Source: Biscogniauxia marginata
Taxonomy: Eukaryota > Ascomycota > Sordariomycetes > Xylariales > Xylariaceae
Assembly (NCBI GenBank): GCA_022695795.1
Contig: MU404140.1
Span: 119,888-183,887, forward strand
Length of the DNA: 64,000 nt
Direction: 5' to 3'
Shown here: one piece after another, positions 11,808-24,318 of the stretch
Position numbering within the stretch: the first letter of the stretch is position 1
How the letters are laid out: the number at the start of each line of letters is the position of its first letter
The notes under the pieces: generated by a model
Database searches by the model: none
What the model saw: only the letters and a program-made list of their open reading frames with translations
What the model was told of the DNA's origin: nothing
Made by a program: the position numbers and the translations under genes

Positions 11808-14237
11808 AAATATGTAATTAACGCTTAAAACTCGTTTTTCGAGCGTTATTTCGAAAGTTATTTACTTATTTTTTATTTTATCTCTTTTTTTTTTATTCGC
11901 GATTTCCGCGTTTTTTCTCCGGAATAAGTTTTTTATTAACATAATATTTATAATTAATAATCTTTTTTTACTTTTTTAATTATTTTTTTAAACATAAAGA
12001 TTTTTATAAGTTCTTTACTTTTTTTAATGTTAGTTTTATTTTTACTTTTTTTAATGTTAATATCGTTTTATTAATTTTTTATAATTATTTATTTTATTTG
12101 TATATATTAAATTTTTCTTAATTAAAAATATTTATAATAAATTAAATCGATTTTATTTTTATAAGTTATTATTAATTTAAATTTATTAAGATTTAACAAT
12201 TTATTTAAAGTTTTAAAATATATATATTCCTTGTTCGTATTATAAAAAAAATTATATTATTTAAAAGTTTTTCGTTATTTATTTTTATGTTAATAAATTT
12301 CTTGGTTTTATTTTTTATAATATAAATTATCTCGTTTTTACATTTTATAATTAACTTAATATTAAAAAAGTTTTCGAGATTTAAAAGTTAAACGTTTTTA
12401 TTTATACAAACGTTTAAATTATAAATATTACCTTTATAAACGAAACCGCTTTTTTAATTATCTTAATCTCTAGATTTTATTAAATTTTTAACGCTAGGTT
12501 TTTTAAGGTTTTTATTGGTTTTAACGGCTTTAAACGCTTTTTATATAAATTTAAACGTTTTTTATACGGATTTTATTATAAAAGCTTTATAAGCGAATAA
12601 TTTCTTAATATTAGCCGCGCTATTAAATATAAATTAATTATTATTTAATTTTATACCTTTTAAATTAAAAGTAATATTATCGTTTATTATTTTTAATTTA
12701 TAAGTTTCGCGGACGAATATTAACTTAAAATTTAAGTTGTTTATATATTTTAAATTAATTAATTCTTATAACGAACTGTAATTAATTATATAGCGATAAA
12801 TTACGCGCTTATTAATTTCTTTATTAATATATTTTAAATGTATTTTATTATTATCATTCGCGATATAATTTTAAAACTTTAATTAAATAGTTTTCGCGTT
12901 AAATTACGCTATATTTATATTAATATTAATAATAATAAAATAAAGCTTTTAATGTTCGCCTTTTTTTAATATTAATATTTAAAGTTTTCTCTTTTTAAAT
13001 AATTACGTTTTTAAAGTTAAATATCGATTTAATAATTAACTTTAAATAATTTATTTAAAAAAATAACTTTTAATAATTTATTTATATTAATTCGTTAATT
13101 TAAGTAATTTTCGAAAATATAAATTAAAACGATATTATTATTATATTTCTTTTTTTAGCTAAATTTATAATTATTACGAAGTAGTTTAATTTTGATTTTA
13201 ATTAATCGTTATTTTAATTCCTTTTTTAATATTACTTTTTTAACGCTTTAAATTATTAATTTTCGACGTTAATTTTATATTTTATTTCGTAATTTATAAT
13301 GAAAATCTCTTTTTTAATCTTTTTTATAATTTAAGTTAATTATATTTAGTTTTAATTAATAAGCTAAAATATTATTAATAAGCTTTATTTCTTAATTTAA
13401 ATTTAAAAATTAATTATATTTATGTACTTTTTTACGTTTTAGTGTCGTTAATATATTAACTCGTTATAATTTCGATATTATTAAATATATTTTTAAAAAT
13501 ATAAAGTTTATTATTTTTTAACGTTTTTTTAGTAATACTTTTCGATTTTGTAAATTAAGGTTTTATTAAGGATTTCTCGTTATACGAATATTTTATATAA
13601 AGTAAAAGTAATATAAAAAGGATTTTAATTAAGAATTTTTTATTAATTAATCGAAATCTTAATAAAGATTTATTAAATTCTTTTATGAATAAAAAATTAT
13701 ATTTCGAGGATTTTTCGCTTAAAATATTTAATATTATATAAAAGCGAAATATAATAAAAATAATAATTAATAATAATTTTAATTTTAATACGTAATAAAT
13801 AATAAATATTTATAAATTATTCGCGTTTTTAATATATTTTATTAATTCTTTTAACGATTATAATAAGGTTTTTTTCTTATTTAATTAATATGTCTTTTTA
13901 AGGGTTTTATATGTAAATATTTACGACTTTTTATAAATATAATACTTAAATCGTTCGAGATTACAATTAAAATAAGATTTTAATTAATAATTCTCTTTTA
14001 ATAAGGATTTTTTTTAATTTTTTAATAAAATAAATAAATATATAAAAAGGATTAATACTTAATTAATTAACTTTCTTTTTAATATTACGGTTAAACTTTT
14101 ACGGCTTTTAATTATACGCTTAATTCGCTATTTATTAGTTATAAATATTAAAATTTTTCGAGTATAAAGATTATATTTAAAAGTTCGTAATAAGAAACCG
14201 AAAAGAACTAAAAACGAAAAGTATAGCTTTTATTATA

Positions 14238-14361
14238 TGTTTTATTATTAACTAATAACGAAAAGAATAAGGTTTTAAAGTCGTTAATTAATTAAAAACT
14301 AAATAAAACGCAAAACGTGGATAAACTAGTTTAATCGAAGAATTCACCGGCCCGGCTTATA
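14238..14361. repeat. Right long terminal repeat
   Basis: A 124-bp partner of the left LTR. It retains more C and G near its end (CACCGGCCCGGCTTATA) than the left copy does at the same place, showing unequal mutation of the two LTRs. Confidence 0.65.
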
Positions 14362-15379
14362 AACGCTTAAAATTAAGTGAACTTAAAAGATAATAATATT
14401 ATAAATAATTATTTCTTTTAAATTTTTCGTAATTTTAACTTAAAATATATAAAAATTAACTAAAAAAGCTATTTAAAATAATAAGTAATAACTTAATAAG
14501 CGCAAATAAATCTACTTTTAAAAAAGTATTAAAAATTCGAATAATAAAAATAAATTAAGGTTATCTTTAAAGAAATATATAAAAACCTCGAGAAAAAGAT
14601 TTTTTTGTTTTATAACTTAAATAAAGCTTTATTTAATTATATAATTAACTTTAAATAAATGTTATAAAAATACCTATTTATAAATAAATTAAATAAATAT
14701 AAAAATTATATTTATATTTATAAATTTATTTAATAAAAGATTAAATTTTAATGAAATTTTAATAATAATTATAAAGATAACTTTATAAAAAGCTTTAATA
14801 ACTTTTAATATTATTAAAAAGTAGTTTTATATTTAAATAACTTTTATTATAATATATTTTAATTTTAATTTTAATAAAAATATTAAATTAATAAATAAGA
14901 ATTAAACTCTTAAAATTCTTTAAATTTAATTCTTTACATTTTTAAGTTAATAATAATCCTAAAACATTAATTTAAAAATCATAAATTATAAGCCGGGAAG
15001 CAGGGCTGCCGGCTTGGCAATGTGGTATATATATATCTACATAGTTTATATTTAAACGTGTAGCTCTTCACACTTGTAAGATCTAAGTATTAAACGTATA
15101 CCGTAGATTTGTATTAGTACCTTATGTTTTTTAATAGTTAAAACTATGAAAGTTATAAAAACTAGCTTACTTGTTTATATAGCTTATTTATTTATATAAC
15201 TTATTTATTTAAAAAACGTTATAAATAAAATATTTTATAAATATTAAAAAACTTTAAATTTCATTTTTATATTATTATATATAAGTTTAACCTTATAAAT
15301 AAATAAAAATTTATTTATTAATATATATATTATTAAGATATTTAAAATTTAATAAATGTATATTTAATATATATAGCTT
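14362..15379. other. AT-rich sequence with a second truncated TIR right end
   Basis: AT-rich, stop-filled sequence. At 15125-15219 it matches the right end of the element at 58420-60475 (TTTTTTAATAGTTAAAACTA, AGTTATAAAAACTAGCTTA, then a terminal ACGT with TA at 15220-15221). A short GC-richer spot lies at about 14990-15030. No gene is visible. Confidence 0.5.
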
Positions 15380-17032
15380 GCCACGTCGCATACCCCCAGG
15401 AAGGTTAAGCACTCGAGGGATAGCCCTCAGAGCCTTCGGCGTTAAATACACCAACCAACCAACTAACTAATACTTACGTCGACACTGTTTCGCATAATTA
15501 TGATACCACGGCCGAGGCCACGTTCCTAGCAGTAATGTATTATATCTCAGTGCGTACTGTCTAAAATAGAGAATGATTTTGGTAGAACTATTAACTTAGT
15601 TCGCTCTCCGCTGAGACGGATATAAATTCCCTCGGGGGTTTGTTGTAGGTGATAGTGCGTTATGACATCTGTGGATTGGACACCACAGCAGTACCGCCAA
15701 ACTACAGTACAGCGATTCTAGCGGGAGAATATTCGATCGGGAGAGTCCGAGGGTTGTACTTTGTTCGATGGAAACAGCTTAATGATCCTAACAAGAATCT
15801 ACGGAAAGATTAGATAGGTATTGGCATTGACCTTTGGTGGCGGGTATGGAACATCTGCAAAAGCTTACGGTTGCTCTTATCAATAGACCTTAGGAGAAAC
15901 AATTTAGTACGTATGATGTACTTGTTAGTAGGAACGAGTATTTGAGGCAAAATAAGTGCTCTACGATACTATAGGTAAATCTATAAGTTGTAGTTAAGCT
16001 ATAAACAAGTATATACGGGAGATTGGCATTTCTAGGTGATATAAAAACGGCTAGAACAAACTAAAAACATACTTTCAAACCTCGTGGAGAGTAGTTGTTA
16101 CGGGGGGAGAAATAAATCATCGAGTTTAATGATATCAACATAGCCGGCCGAAGGAAACCAGTCAAGCAATAATTTACTAGAAAACAGCAAGACACAGTTG
16201 ACTAAGTGCGAAACTCCGGTAGACACCTTGACTACGCTATTGAGAAGACACTGCTTCCATTTGCTTCATATCCCCACCCAGGTAGAAGCCTCCGTGGAAG
16301 GTATAAAGGCTCCATTGAACTACGAACAGTGATAGAGCCACTGAGATGTTGCGTCTCGATAGAAATCGGTTTAAGAAAAGTGCTGAGAAAAACTAAATTA
16401 GCCTCGCCTAGTACCTTTATTTGCTCCGCGAATAAAGCTATACGAGAATGGGGCAAGGCGATCCGAACAGATACGCGACAGGGTAAAACTCTTCATAATT
16501 ACTCGTCGTTACAAACACCTACCGGTGCATCACACAAGGCCTGGATACTAGTAACAACCAACTCCACATTTGTACCTTGGAAGGCGCGTAGCTCTAAGAC
16601 TGTTCCGGGCTATCCTTTCGGGGACGATACTTGGTTGCTCTAGTGAGGAGTGAATGACGTGATAAATGGTGGAAAGAATACAATTGTCATCTTGAGGAGT
16701 CATCAGATTTCCCTCTACGTACTGTGATAGTAGACCCGCAAAGTACCGCATAGAGTCCTTGATATCAGTATATACAACAAGGTTTCAAGATAAATGGATA
16801 TATATAATAAAGCAGCCTTTCATTCGACTATATATCGGTATCCGGGTAAAGCTCGCTCGGGTATTCAGGTCAAGCTTCCTAGCTTAATGGTATCTTGCAA
16901 GCCCTAACGGCCCGTCGCCTGGATAGTGCAAAACTCCCTTTTCCATAACATTACCACCGTTTACTCATCAACATGCGATAGCTACTAAGAATGAGCATGT
17001 ACATCAGCAGCCTCGCGCTATCTTAAAGATGG
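15380..17032. other. Island without a confident gene
   Basis: Ordinary composition returns at about 15380. The longest open frame is 16206-16643 on the plus strand (145 codons, beginning at GTG and not ATG); its translation resembles nothing I know and overlapping frames of similar length exist on the other strand. It may be a decayed gene. The last part holds the 3' flank of the permease. Confidence 0.35.
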
Positions 17033-19010
17033 TTAGAACAAGGCGTGCAAAGTACGCTTCCACATAGGAGCTGCAGCAAGCTGCGCACGGTATGCATTGA
17101 TTTCGTCCCAGTCATGTTCCCGGCGTCCCGTATCGACATCAATCTGGTGGGTTCGTAGCCAGCCAGCGCGCTTCCAGAAGTAGCCGATAACCCAGAGCAC
17201 GAGGACAACTGGGAGGGCAAGGTAGGCCTTGAAGAAACCTTGTGCATCATTTATCCCACCTCCAGCCGGGGCAATAGCGACATAGAACTAAGGAACTGGT
17301 AAGCAAAATAAAAGCCTCCCTTTATTTGCCGTGACAATCGATGACTTACTTGAGCAATTAGCACTAAGACAACAAGGGTAAGCCCCAGCCACGAGCCCCA
17401 AATACCACCCATTGCTCTGAACGGGATCTCGTCGACCGAGTGGCCGTGGTACGCCCACGCCCGACGGAAACGAATGTGGGACAGGCAAATAGAGCCCCAG
17501 GTGAAGAGAGCAGCAAGACCTGACAGAGCGCTCAGCCAGTCGAACACCGTTCCACCCTCGGATGCCAAGTCGACATAGCCGAGGCAGCCGAAAAGCAGGA
17601 TAAAGGTCACAGAAAATAGAGGTCGGCCACCGCGGTCAACATAGGTGAAGATCTTAGGGGCATAGCCCTGTTGGGCAAGGGCAGTGAGAGTGCGACTTCC
17701 GCCGTAGACACCCGAAACACCGATGGAGACAACCGATACTAGGATGATAAAGTTCATGAAGTGGTCGAAGCCATCGAGGCCGGCGTATTTCCCAACCAAG
17801 ACGAAGGGCGAGGCGGCAATCTCGTTTGAACCCGATTGGTTGAGTAGATGCTCATCATTGCTAGGGATAAGAAGGCCGATAAAGAGAAGACCCACGATAT
17901 AAAATCTTGAGTACTGGGTTAGCATGTTATTCAGAGGACGTGCTTTCGTGGTGTCAAATCTTACAGGGTGATACGCCAGAAGACTTGCTTGATAGCACCG
18001 GGGAGCGACCTGACGGGGTTGCGAGCCTCAGCTGCAGCGAGACCAACAAGCTCGGTTCCACTAAACGAAAAGGCAGCAGTGACGAAGACGGAGCAGAAGC
18101 CTTGAAACCCATTGCGGAACGCGCCAGGATCGTACCACAACCGAGCGCCATAATATTCACTGTATCGCCCGCCTTCGGGACCACCGCCAAGGACACAGAT
18201 GAAGGCGATGATGATGAAGATGACCGTGGCGCTAAGCTTCAGCATCGAAGACCAAAACTCCTCTTCGGCGTAGCCAAGGGTGCCAAAGACGTTCACGATA
18301 ATGATGAAGACGAAAAAGACGGTAATCCAGACAGCAGGGCTTATATCAGCATTCCAATAGGACACCGACAGAGCACAGACGGTGAGTTCCAGAGGAACGA
18401 CTACGGCCCATTGCATGACATAATTCCATCCCATAGCAAAACCCCAGGAGGGATCGATGAAGCGTGTCGCATACGTATAGAAACCACCGGAGACAGGATA
18501 CATGACAGCAAGTTCACCGAGAGCATAGACTTGATTTTGTCAGCTAACCAGACTGATGGGGCTGCGGCACGAGCTTCGCGCGCAACATACCGACATTGAA
18601 CATCATTACACCGATAATGATGAAATCTAATAGGAGAGAACCAGGGCCCTGTTGAAGAGTAATGTTAACGAGCGTATTGAAGATTTGCGGGCGCACGGTG
18701 TCGCCAGAATAGAAAAACTTACACCAGTGGCTAAAGCATCGCCCGAGCCGACGAAGAAACCAGCACCGATTGAACCTCCAATAGCGATCATGTGCAGATG
18801 CCTGGGCTTCATCGTTCGGTCGAGCTCCACGATACCGGTACCATAGTCTCGCTTCTTGAACGACTCCAAGTTCAAACCGTTGCGGGTAGCCCAGTTCTCA
18901 GATCGGATAGCACCCTCATGACTGGTTTGGACCGGGTTTGTATAGCCAGGAAGGCCAATCTCTTTCTCATCTCTACTGCCATTGCTGGCAGGGGCGTCGG
19001 GATTCGACAT
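17033..19010 (-). CDS. Amino-acid permease (fungal YAT / APC superfamily)
   Basis: Five exons: 19010-18723, 18648-18591, 18529-17965, 17905-17350 and 17287-17033. The four introns of 59-74 nt have GTAAGT, GTATGT, GTAAGA and GTAAGT donors and AG acceptors, and phases agree throughout. The product is 573 aa, normal for the family. A hydrophilic N-terminus is followed by TMKPRHLHMIAIGGSIGAGF (the first helix and family signature), then GPGSLLLDFIIIGVMM, YALGELAVMYPVSGGFYTYA (the conserved glutamate motif), WGFAMGWNYVMQW, and FSFSGTELVGLAAAEARNP, a substrate-site motif in helix 6. About twelve membrane segments are visible. The hydrophilic tail ends near MWKRTLHALF. The protein would import amino acids by proton symport at the plasma membrane; substrate range cannot be read. 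I chose ATG 19010 because the following residues are a typical charged tail. No damage is seen. Confidence 0.93.
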
Positions 19011-22000
19011 GGCGAACGACGTAAATCGACGACAACAACGACGAGGGCGACGATAGTCGGAAAGAATAAAACAGGGAACGACGAAGGGCGTGGAAGCCGA
19101 CGTCACTCAGCTAGCAACCCCAGTAATGTTTGAAAGTCCTGTCGGAAGAACTGCGAGAAGCACTACAGACACTCAACGTTCCAGTCAGGCCAAACCCCAC
19201 GCTCTAGATGAAGGAAGCGAAACTACACATCTTGAATAGAAAGTCGCGAGGGCACATCAGACGCTATTTATTGTCGATCGAACAAGGCTTACTACGGGGT
19301 GACACCAAGTTTGTAGTAGGACGCCCCGAAGCCCCATTAGGCTGGGGGTGGGTGGATGATATGTTAGACATGCGCATATGTAATAAGAAATTAAGACCGT
19401 TCTTCTCTCTTTCTCTCTCTTTCATTATTACCTGGCTACCACATTAGGGAGGCGGGAGGGGAAAGGAAGGCAACATAGGGTGGGAGGGCAAAACACGCTG
19501 ACGAATAGAAGACTCGGGAGATATGCATGGAGATCCTGGCTCTGGGCAAACTGTCGTATCTGCATGGCTCTGCCCCTCCCCCCCTTGGATGGACGCCCGG
19601 ATGCTGACGATAAATCGAGGATCGAACCACCATGCAACGTTAGAGGCCCGCGACACAATTTTTCTAAGTTAGATACTTGGTAATAATCACATCGAGGCAG
19701 GTTGACGCCTGAATCCTACCAAATCAATGCTGACATGGCTGTTGAAAAGGAGTTCCCGACGTAGTGGCCTCTAGGTATCTTGGTCATAAATCTAAACCCC
19801 CTGTCAATACCCCTGCCTCCTCTCCCCAGCTCTGTCTCTCTCTTCTCTCTCCACGATTTCCACTTTCTCCACTTAGCGGCTTATTCTTATATACCTTTAC
19901 ATAAATAGTACGACGGCAAGAGACAGGTTAAGGTTCTGTCTTGATAGTTACGCATCCATCGAGGCCTGTGTAGCGTGTTTGTATTTGGTGCAGGCAATGA
20001 AGCTTGACGAAAAATCATTATGTAGTGTGAGGGCAGACTGCCATATCGTCGTTAGTGTCAGACTCAGTGGCGGAAGACGACTCGTGCCCCACAAACAGCC
20101 AGGAGCAAGATAAGAGATTCAAGAGAATCTAATTGGTCAAGAGGACATACATACCATTCCTTCGAACGCCAAGGCCACCCCGAGGTGCTGGAGAAGGTTT
20201 AGCAGCTCGACTTGAATTTTGCCTGCACAAGTCGCTTAACCTAGCCAGCTAGGACTGAGGGACTGGGACTGGGAAGCCCATAGCGGGCAGCCTGAGGACT
20301 TCATCCCCTTGATGGTAGCTCAGCTACCTATGTTAGTATCGCGTGCATCCCGGAGTGCATCCAAGAAGACGGATACGCACCGGCCAGTCCGGCAGGACGG
20401 GAAGTCATCAGATGATTGGTGCTACCATGAAATAGAGCCAAGGCCTTACGAGCATTCTTATACATAGATAGGTACTTTACCTGATAGAGGCAACCGTCCT
20501 AGGCCGCGCGAGCTTGGCTTGATTGAGTAGGCCAAGAAATGTAGGCGTCTGCGCAATACTTGGGCATTTCTTGGACCTTCTCTTCCTAGTGTTTACCAAG
20601 CCTTTGTCGCTTTTGCTAAGCTCTGTTGCTAAGACATACACTTGAAGCTTCTTAAGTTATATTCTTACGTACATGCATGTTAATACACGTCATCGCTAAC
20701 GGTTCTGCTCAGCCCTTGGTTCGATCAGAACCCCCGAGGAACATGCTTTGCTAGGTACTTTGATCACATTTTCTTAGTATATAGTAGAGAACATCCAATT
20801 GCGCAAAGAACCCTTTGTTTCACCCTCCCAAAAAAGACTGCAAGTTCGAAATTCAAAAACCCCGACACCACACCACACCACACTACGTGCGCCACCCGCA
20901 CCTAGCTAGCCAGGCTTAGAAGAAGCCGAGGCATGCAGCATGTGACATGCGCCAGTATGTAAAGTTTAGGCGATGATCATGTTGAAGACCCAATCGATCC
21001 CTTTCTGGTCAAATTCAAATCTCCCCAGTAACGCCGGGGCAGACGGGAACGCCCAGTAATAGCCTAGTGCTCACAAACTCGGGCTTTCAGGATACACCTT
21101 CCAGAAGAAGTCATTGGACATGAGAGGTAATACTAGAGAAGGATTCTAGAATAACGTTTACGTTACATACTTACCTGTCGTCCACTCGCACTTGATGCAT
21201 AGTTAAGATAAGTAATGTAAATAGCTGCAGGCAAAACGCAGGCGAAACATGGCGCACCCGCAGGCCACACCCTTGATCTTTAGCCTTGCATGCCTACGTG
21301 AAAGAGAACATATAGCTAACGCCCTCGTCTCTCAAAAATGGCATCTATTAAGAAGTCATAATGCAAACAATCTGATTCGCATAGATCAGCATACTGGCCC
21401 TTGGATGGTCATAGTAAATAAAAGATCGGCTATAGTTTACCTTAGGTATAGTGCAGCATCGACGTTGTTCGACGTTGTCCTCAAATGTGAGTACAAATTA
21501 TCGTATAATTACATAGTTAACCTACTCCGTAACACGCTTCTATATCCATTTATCTTTTATATGCAATCCATTCTCCCCGAATTGCCCCCAGTTCCGAATG
21601 TCCTCCTTAGTCCAAACCTAAAGGATCGCGGCAGCCACCCTAAAATGAGCTCGGTGAAGGTGAAAGGTTTCGAGAGTCGGTTCCACCGAATATCAAATCA
21701 AGATCAGGGAAGACGCAACCACAAGGTAGGTATAGGAAACCCGGGGTAAGTAACGTGTCGACTACCCACTTGATCCACCGGTATCTAAACTACATGTATG
21801 TAGTGTAGGTATGTATCTCTGCCTTACCACTCGTTACCAGTACGTAATAGCGCCGACAGACATTGGGCGGATAGCATCGATAACCAGGCCTTGCATGTGG
21901 ACCGAGCGGAGAAGATCTTACATTGCGGAATACATAAAAGGCAAACCTATGGACCCAAATATGGGGGGAAACGTATCTGTGCAAAGATCTCTTCTCGTTC

Positions 22001-22195
22001 ATAACGATCATGCGAGCAAGCAGCAGGAGCCAAAATGAGACCTACATCATTATGAGGCCAACCCGAAAATATTGCCAAAAATCGTGTCGACTAGATAACC
22101 CTCCTTCACAACCAATATATGAAGGTCTTTAGCTAGCCTTCTCTTAAAGGATACTTTAATGCTATTTATATCACGTATAAAAGGCAATCTAAATC
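19011..22195. other. Long intergenic region with possible coding remnants
   Basis: About 3.2 kb of ordinary composition without an intact gene. Two minus-strand stretches look coding-like. At 21121-20968 the frame reads MSNDFFWKVYPES, meets a TGA after 16 codons, continues through GYYWAFPSAPALLGRFEF and DWVFNMIIA, and stops at TAA. At 20222-20155 a segment is bordered by GTGCAG and GTATGT splice-like signals. I could not join them into one gene. The forward ORF at 21249-21749 is not convincing. The upstream 500 bp of the permease are included here. Confidence 0.35.
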
Positions 22196-22578
22196 TTCAA
22201 ACTAGATTTAAAAAGCAAGTTTAGAACTATAATTATCCTTATTAAAAAGTTCTCTTTTTAAAAAAGCTAAGAAATTATTAATAACTATATCTTTATAAGT
22301 ATTATATTTTTATAACCTTATTTTTTACCATTATATATTTTATTAGTTTTTAATTTTAAAATATAACGTTATTAATAAGTTAATAAGTTATTAAATTTTT
22401 AATATAAAATCGAGGGTTTTAAATATTAATAACTTAACATATAAAAGTCGGAAAAATCCCGGACCTTTTTCTTTAATTATATAACTATATAGTTTAATTA
22501 AAAGTAAAATTAAAAAATTATTATTAAAAAAACGCGAAAAGAAAACGCGTAAAAACTAAAATTAAAACAAAACATATA
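22196..22578. repeat. AT-rich sequence with half of another foldback family
   Basis: AT-rich sequence. From about 22410, TTTTAAATATTAATAACTTA followed by CATATAAAAGTCGG matches the left arm of the foldback at about 42038-42306. Only one arm is present before the TA-flanked element begins, so this copy is interrupted. Confidence 0.45.
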
Positions 22579-23040
22579 ACGTATTTTATAAGCGAGTAAG
22601 CCATATAAGCGAGTAAGCCATATAAGCGAGTAAGCCATATAAGCGAGTAAGCCACTTGATTTCCTATATAAAATCGACTTTTTTAAAAATTTATAACTTT
22701 GCGCGTAAAAATCGTAAAAATCTCGGACTTTTTTTTTAGTTATATAATTATACGGTTTAACTAAAAATAAAATCGAAAAAAATAATTTTAAAAAACGCAA
22801 AAAAAAACGCGTAAAAGTTAAAATTAAAACAAAACGTATAAACCTTTTTACGTATTTCTTTATGTATTTTTTTATTTTACTTTTAATTAAACTTTATAAT
22901 TATATAACTATAAAAAAAAAAGGTTCGAGATTTTTACGATTTTTACGCGCAAAGTTATAAATTTTAAAAAAAAAGTCGATTTTATATAGGAAATCAAGTG
23001 GCTTACTCGCTTGTGTAGCTTACTCGCTTATGAGACACGT
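22579..23040. mobile_element. Foldback (MITE-like) element, TA-flanked, copy 3
   Basis: A 462-bp inverted-repeat element beginning ACGTATTTTATAAGCGAG and ending CTTATGAGACACGT, with TA at 22577-22578 and 23041-23042. The left arm holds four tandem 17-bp units (ATAAGCGAGTAAGCCAT, 22588-22655) whereas the right arm has about two. The inner arms carry TATATAAAATCGACTTTTTT and GCGCGTAAAAATCG and their inverses. Confidence 0.8.
22588..22655. repeat. Tandem 17-bp repeat in the foldback arm
   Basis: Four near-perfect copies of ATAAGCGAGTAAGCCAT. The unit is the element's own terminal motif, multiplied on one arm only. Confidence 0.85.
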
Positions 23041-23094
23041 TATATGTTTTGTTTGATTAAAAAGTATTTGATTTAGCTGTTCACATTTTAGTGA

Positions 23095-23758
23095 CTACCA
23101 AAAATTCAAGTTTTTTAGAGTAGTCACGTTTTTGTGAACTGCATCGTTTATAAACGGTTTAAAAGCTGCAGAGCCCAGTACGGATGTGAGTATGTGAGCC
23201 AGTGGGCTCCAGATCCTCCATAAAACATCATTTTCCGGGTCCATAGGATAACTCAAGCGGCGATACAGGGGAATAGTCAAACGGGTCGGCAACCATTGTC
23301 GCCATCCAAGATCCGCCAAGTGCCACTCTTCCGGCGCTCTGTTAGGCTTTCTGCGTCCCAATTGTCTACTGCCTGGCGAGAATTTTACCTGCCCTAACCG
23401 TTCGTGAAGCATATGGCACCTCAAACTCGAGTACACCTGGCAATGCATCTACGAGTATCCTCTGGTCCCTAACTATGCGGCTCGGCTTCTTCTCGGCCCC
23501 TATATGAATCTGTAGGTATTCTAAAATGCTTTCGATAAGCTCGATTTCCTTTATTGTAGTGTCGATATCCTGTCTGGTGCGGCTCTCACTAAGCACAAAC
23601 CAATCTATATAGACATTTCCATCTGCCTCTTTTTTAGGTCCTTCGACCGTCGACGGGAGAAGATCTAGTTGTTGGCTGTAAGAAACTTTGGGTTTGGAGG
23701 ACCCATCGATTGGTATTCTACGATGTGTGTCGCATTGAGGTTTCGGTGAATACCTCAT
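23095..23758 (-). pseudogene. Unrecognised coding-like pair in two frames
   Basis: Two overlapping minus-strand frames follow each other: 23758-23366 (130 codons, from ATG MRYSPKPQCD) and 23448-23095 (117 codons). The first contains an acidic helical stretch, DIDTTIKEIELIESILEYLQ; the second contains ADLGWRQWLPTRLTIPLYRR and later ENDVLWRIWSPLAHILTSVL. I recognise neither. Both translations look compositionally normal, and the change of frame near 23400 could be an intron I cannot place or a frameshift, so a broken gene is my preferred reading. A foldback element ends only 55 bp beyond its 3' end. Confidence 0.35.
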
Positions 23759-24318
23759 GTCATATAAGGATCTACGTTAGAAGGCGCCTACTTGTTTTCA
23801 ATCTTGGGTTTATTATTATTACTCATTATGGCATTGTGGCCGAATACGTATAAAGACAATCGCTATGGCTAGCTACTAAGGCAAAACACTAAACGAGAAG
23901 TTTATAAGGCTAATAATCTTAGTAGTGCATCATTTATTATCTAAATAACATCGTATTAAAATGATATATAAAGACTCATTATTAAGAAACATTTTATTAA
24001 TAAAGAAAATCTTAATAATAATTATAAAACAAAGTAATTAAAAACAAAGGGTTTTAAAATTAAAATAACATTATTAATTATTATTAAATAATTTCTTTGT
24101 TTTTATTAAATATTATTATTTTATTTCTAAATATAATTGTTTTATTAAATAAAGATAATTATACTTATATTAAAGTAATATAAATAATCAAGAATGTTTA
24201 TTTTCGTTTTAAATTATAAACTATTGAAATTAAAACTATATTACAAATTTTAACATCCGCCATTTTAACCATATTAACATTTGATACAGGTAATCAATTA
24301 AGAATCAAGGAGAGGAAA
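23759..24318. other. AT-rich intergenic spacer
   Basis: About 560 bp, strongly AT-rich from 23890 to 24260, with AATAATTATTA-type low-complexity sequence. It separates the divergent unresolved ORF pair and the Cys-rich gene. The promoter of the latter must lie close to 24300. Confidence 0.4.

Larger units (their letters stand above)
9326..14361. mobile_element. RIP-degraded LTR retrotransposon, about 5.0 kb
   Basis: Two direct repeats of equal length, 9326-9449 and 14238-14361 (124 bp each), bound this segment. Both begin TGTTTTATTA; the left ends CCTACA and the right CTTATA, a C-to-T difference. Inside they share GGTTTTAAAGTCGTTAATTA and TAAACTAGTTTAATC. The 4-bp flanks are GACG on the left and AACG on the right, a possible target-site duplication with one G-to-A change. 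Total length fits a Ty1/copia-size element. The interior is so AT-rich and stop-filled that no gag or pol motif can be read. The plus strand is T-rich, hinting that the coding strand may be minus, but orientation is not settled. Confidence 0.65.

Noticed and set aside
16206..16643. 145-codon plus-strand ORF
   Set aside because: It starts at GTG, resembles nothing known, and comparable open frames overlap on the other strand; mentioned only as unresolved island content.
17907..18599. Long plus-strand ORF (230 codons) opposite the permease
   Set aside because: It starts at TTG, is acidic low-complexity, and is the antisense shadow of permease exon 3 with its membrane helices and introns.
20690..20760. 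GGTTCGATC resembling a tRNA B box
   Set aside because: The flanking bases do not form a T-arm stem and no A box or acceptor stem is present.
21249..21749. 166-codon plus-strand ORF with ATG
   Set aside because: No domain, mixed AT-rich middle part, no splice logic; likely chance.
22588..22655. Regular repeats resembling a CRISPR array
   Set aside because: Units are head-to-tail without spacers and belong to a foldback transposon arm in a fungal genome.
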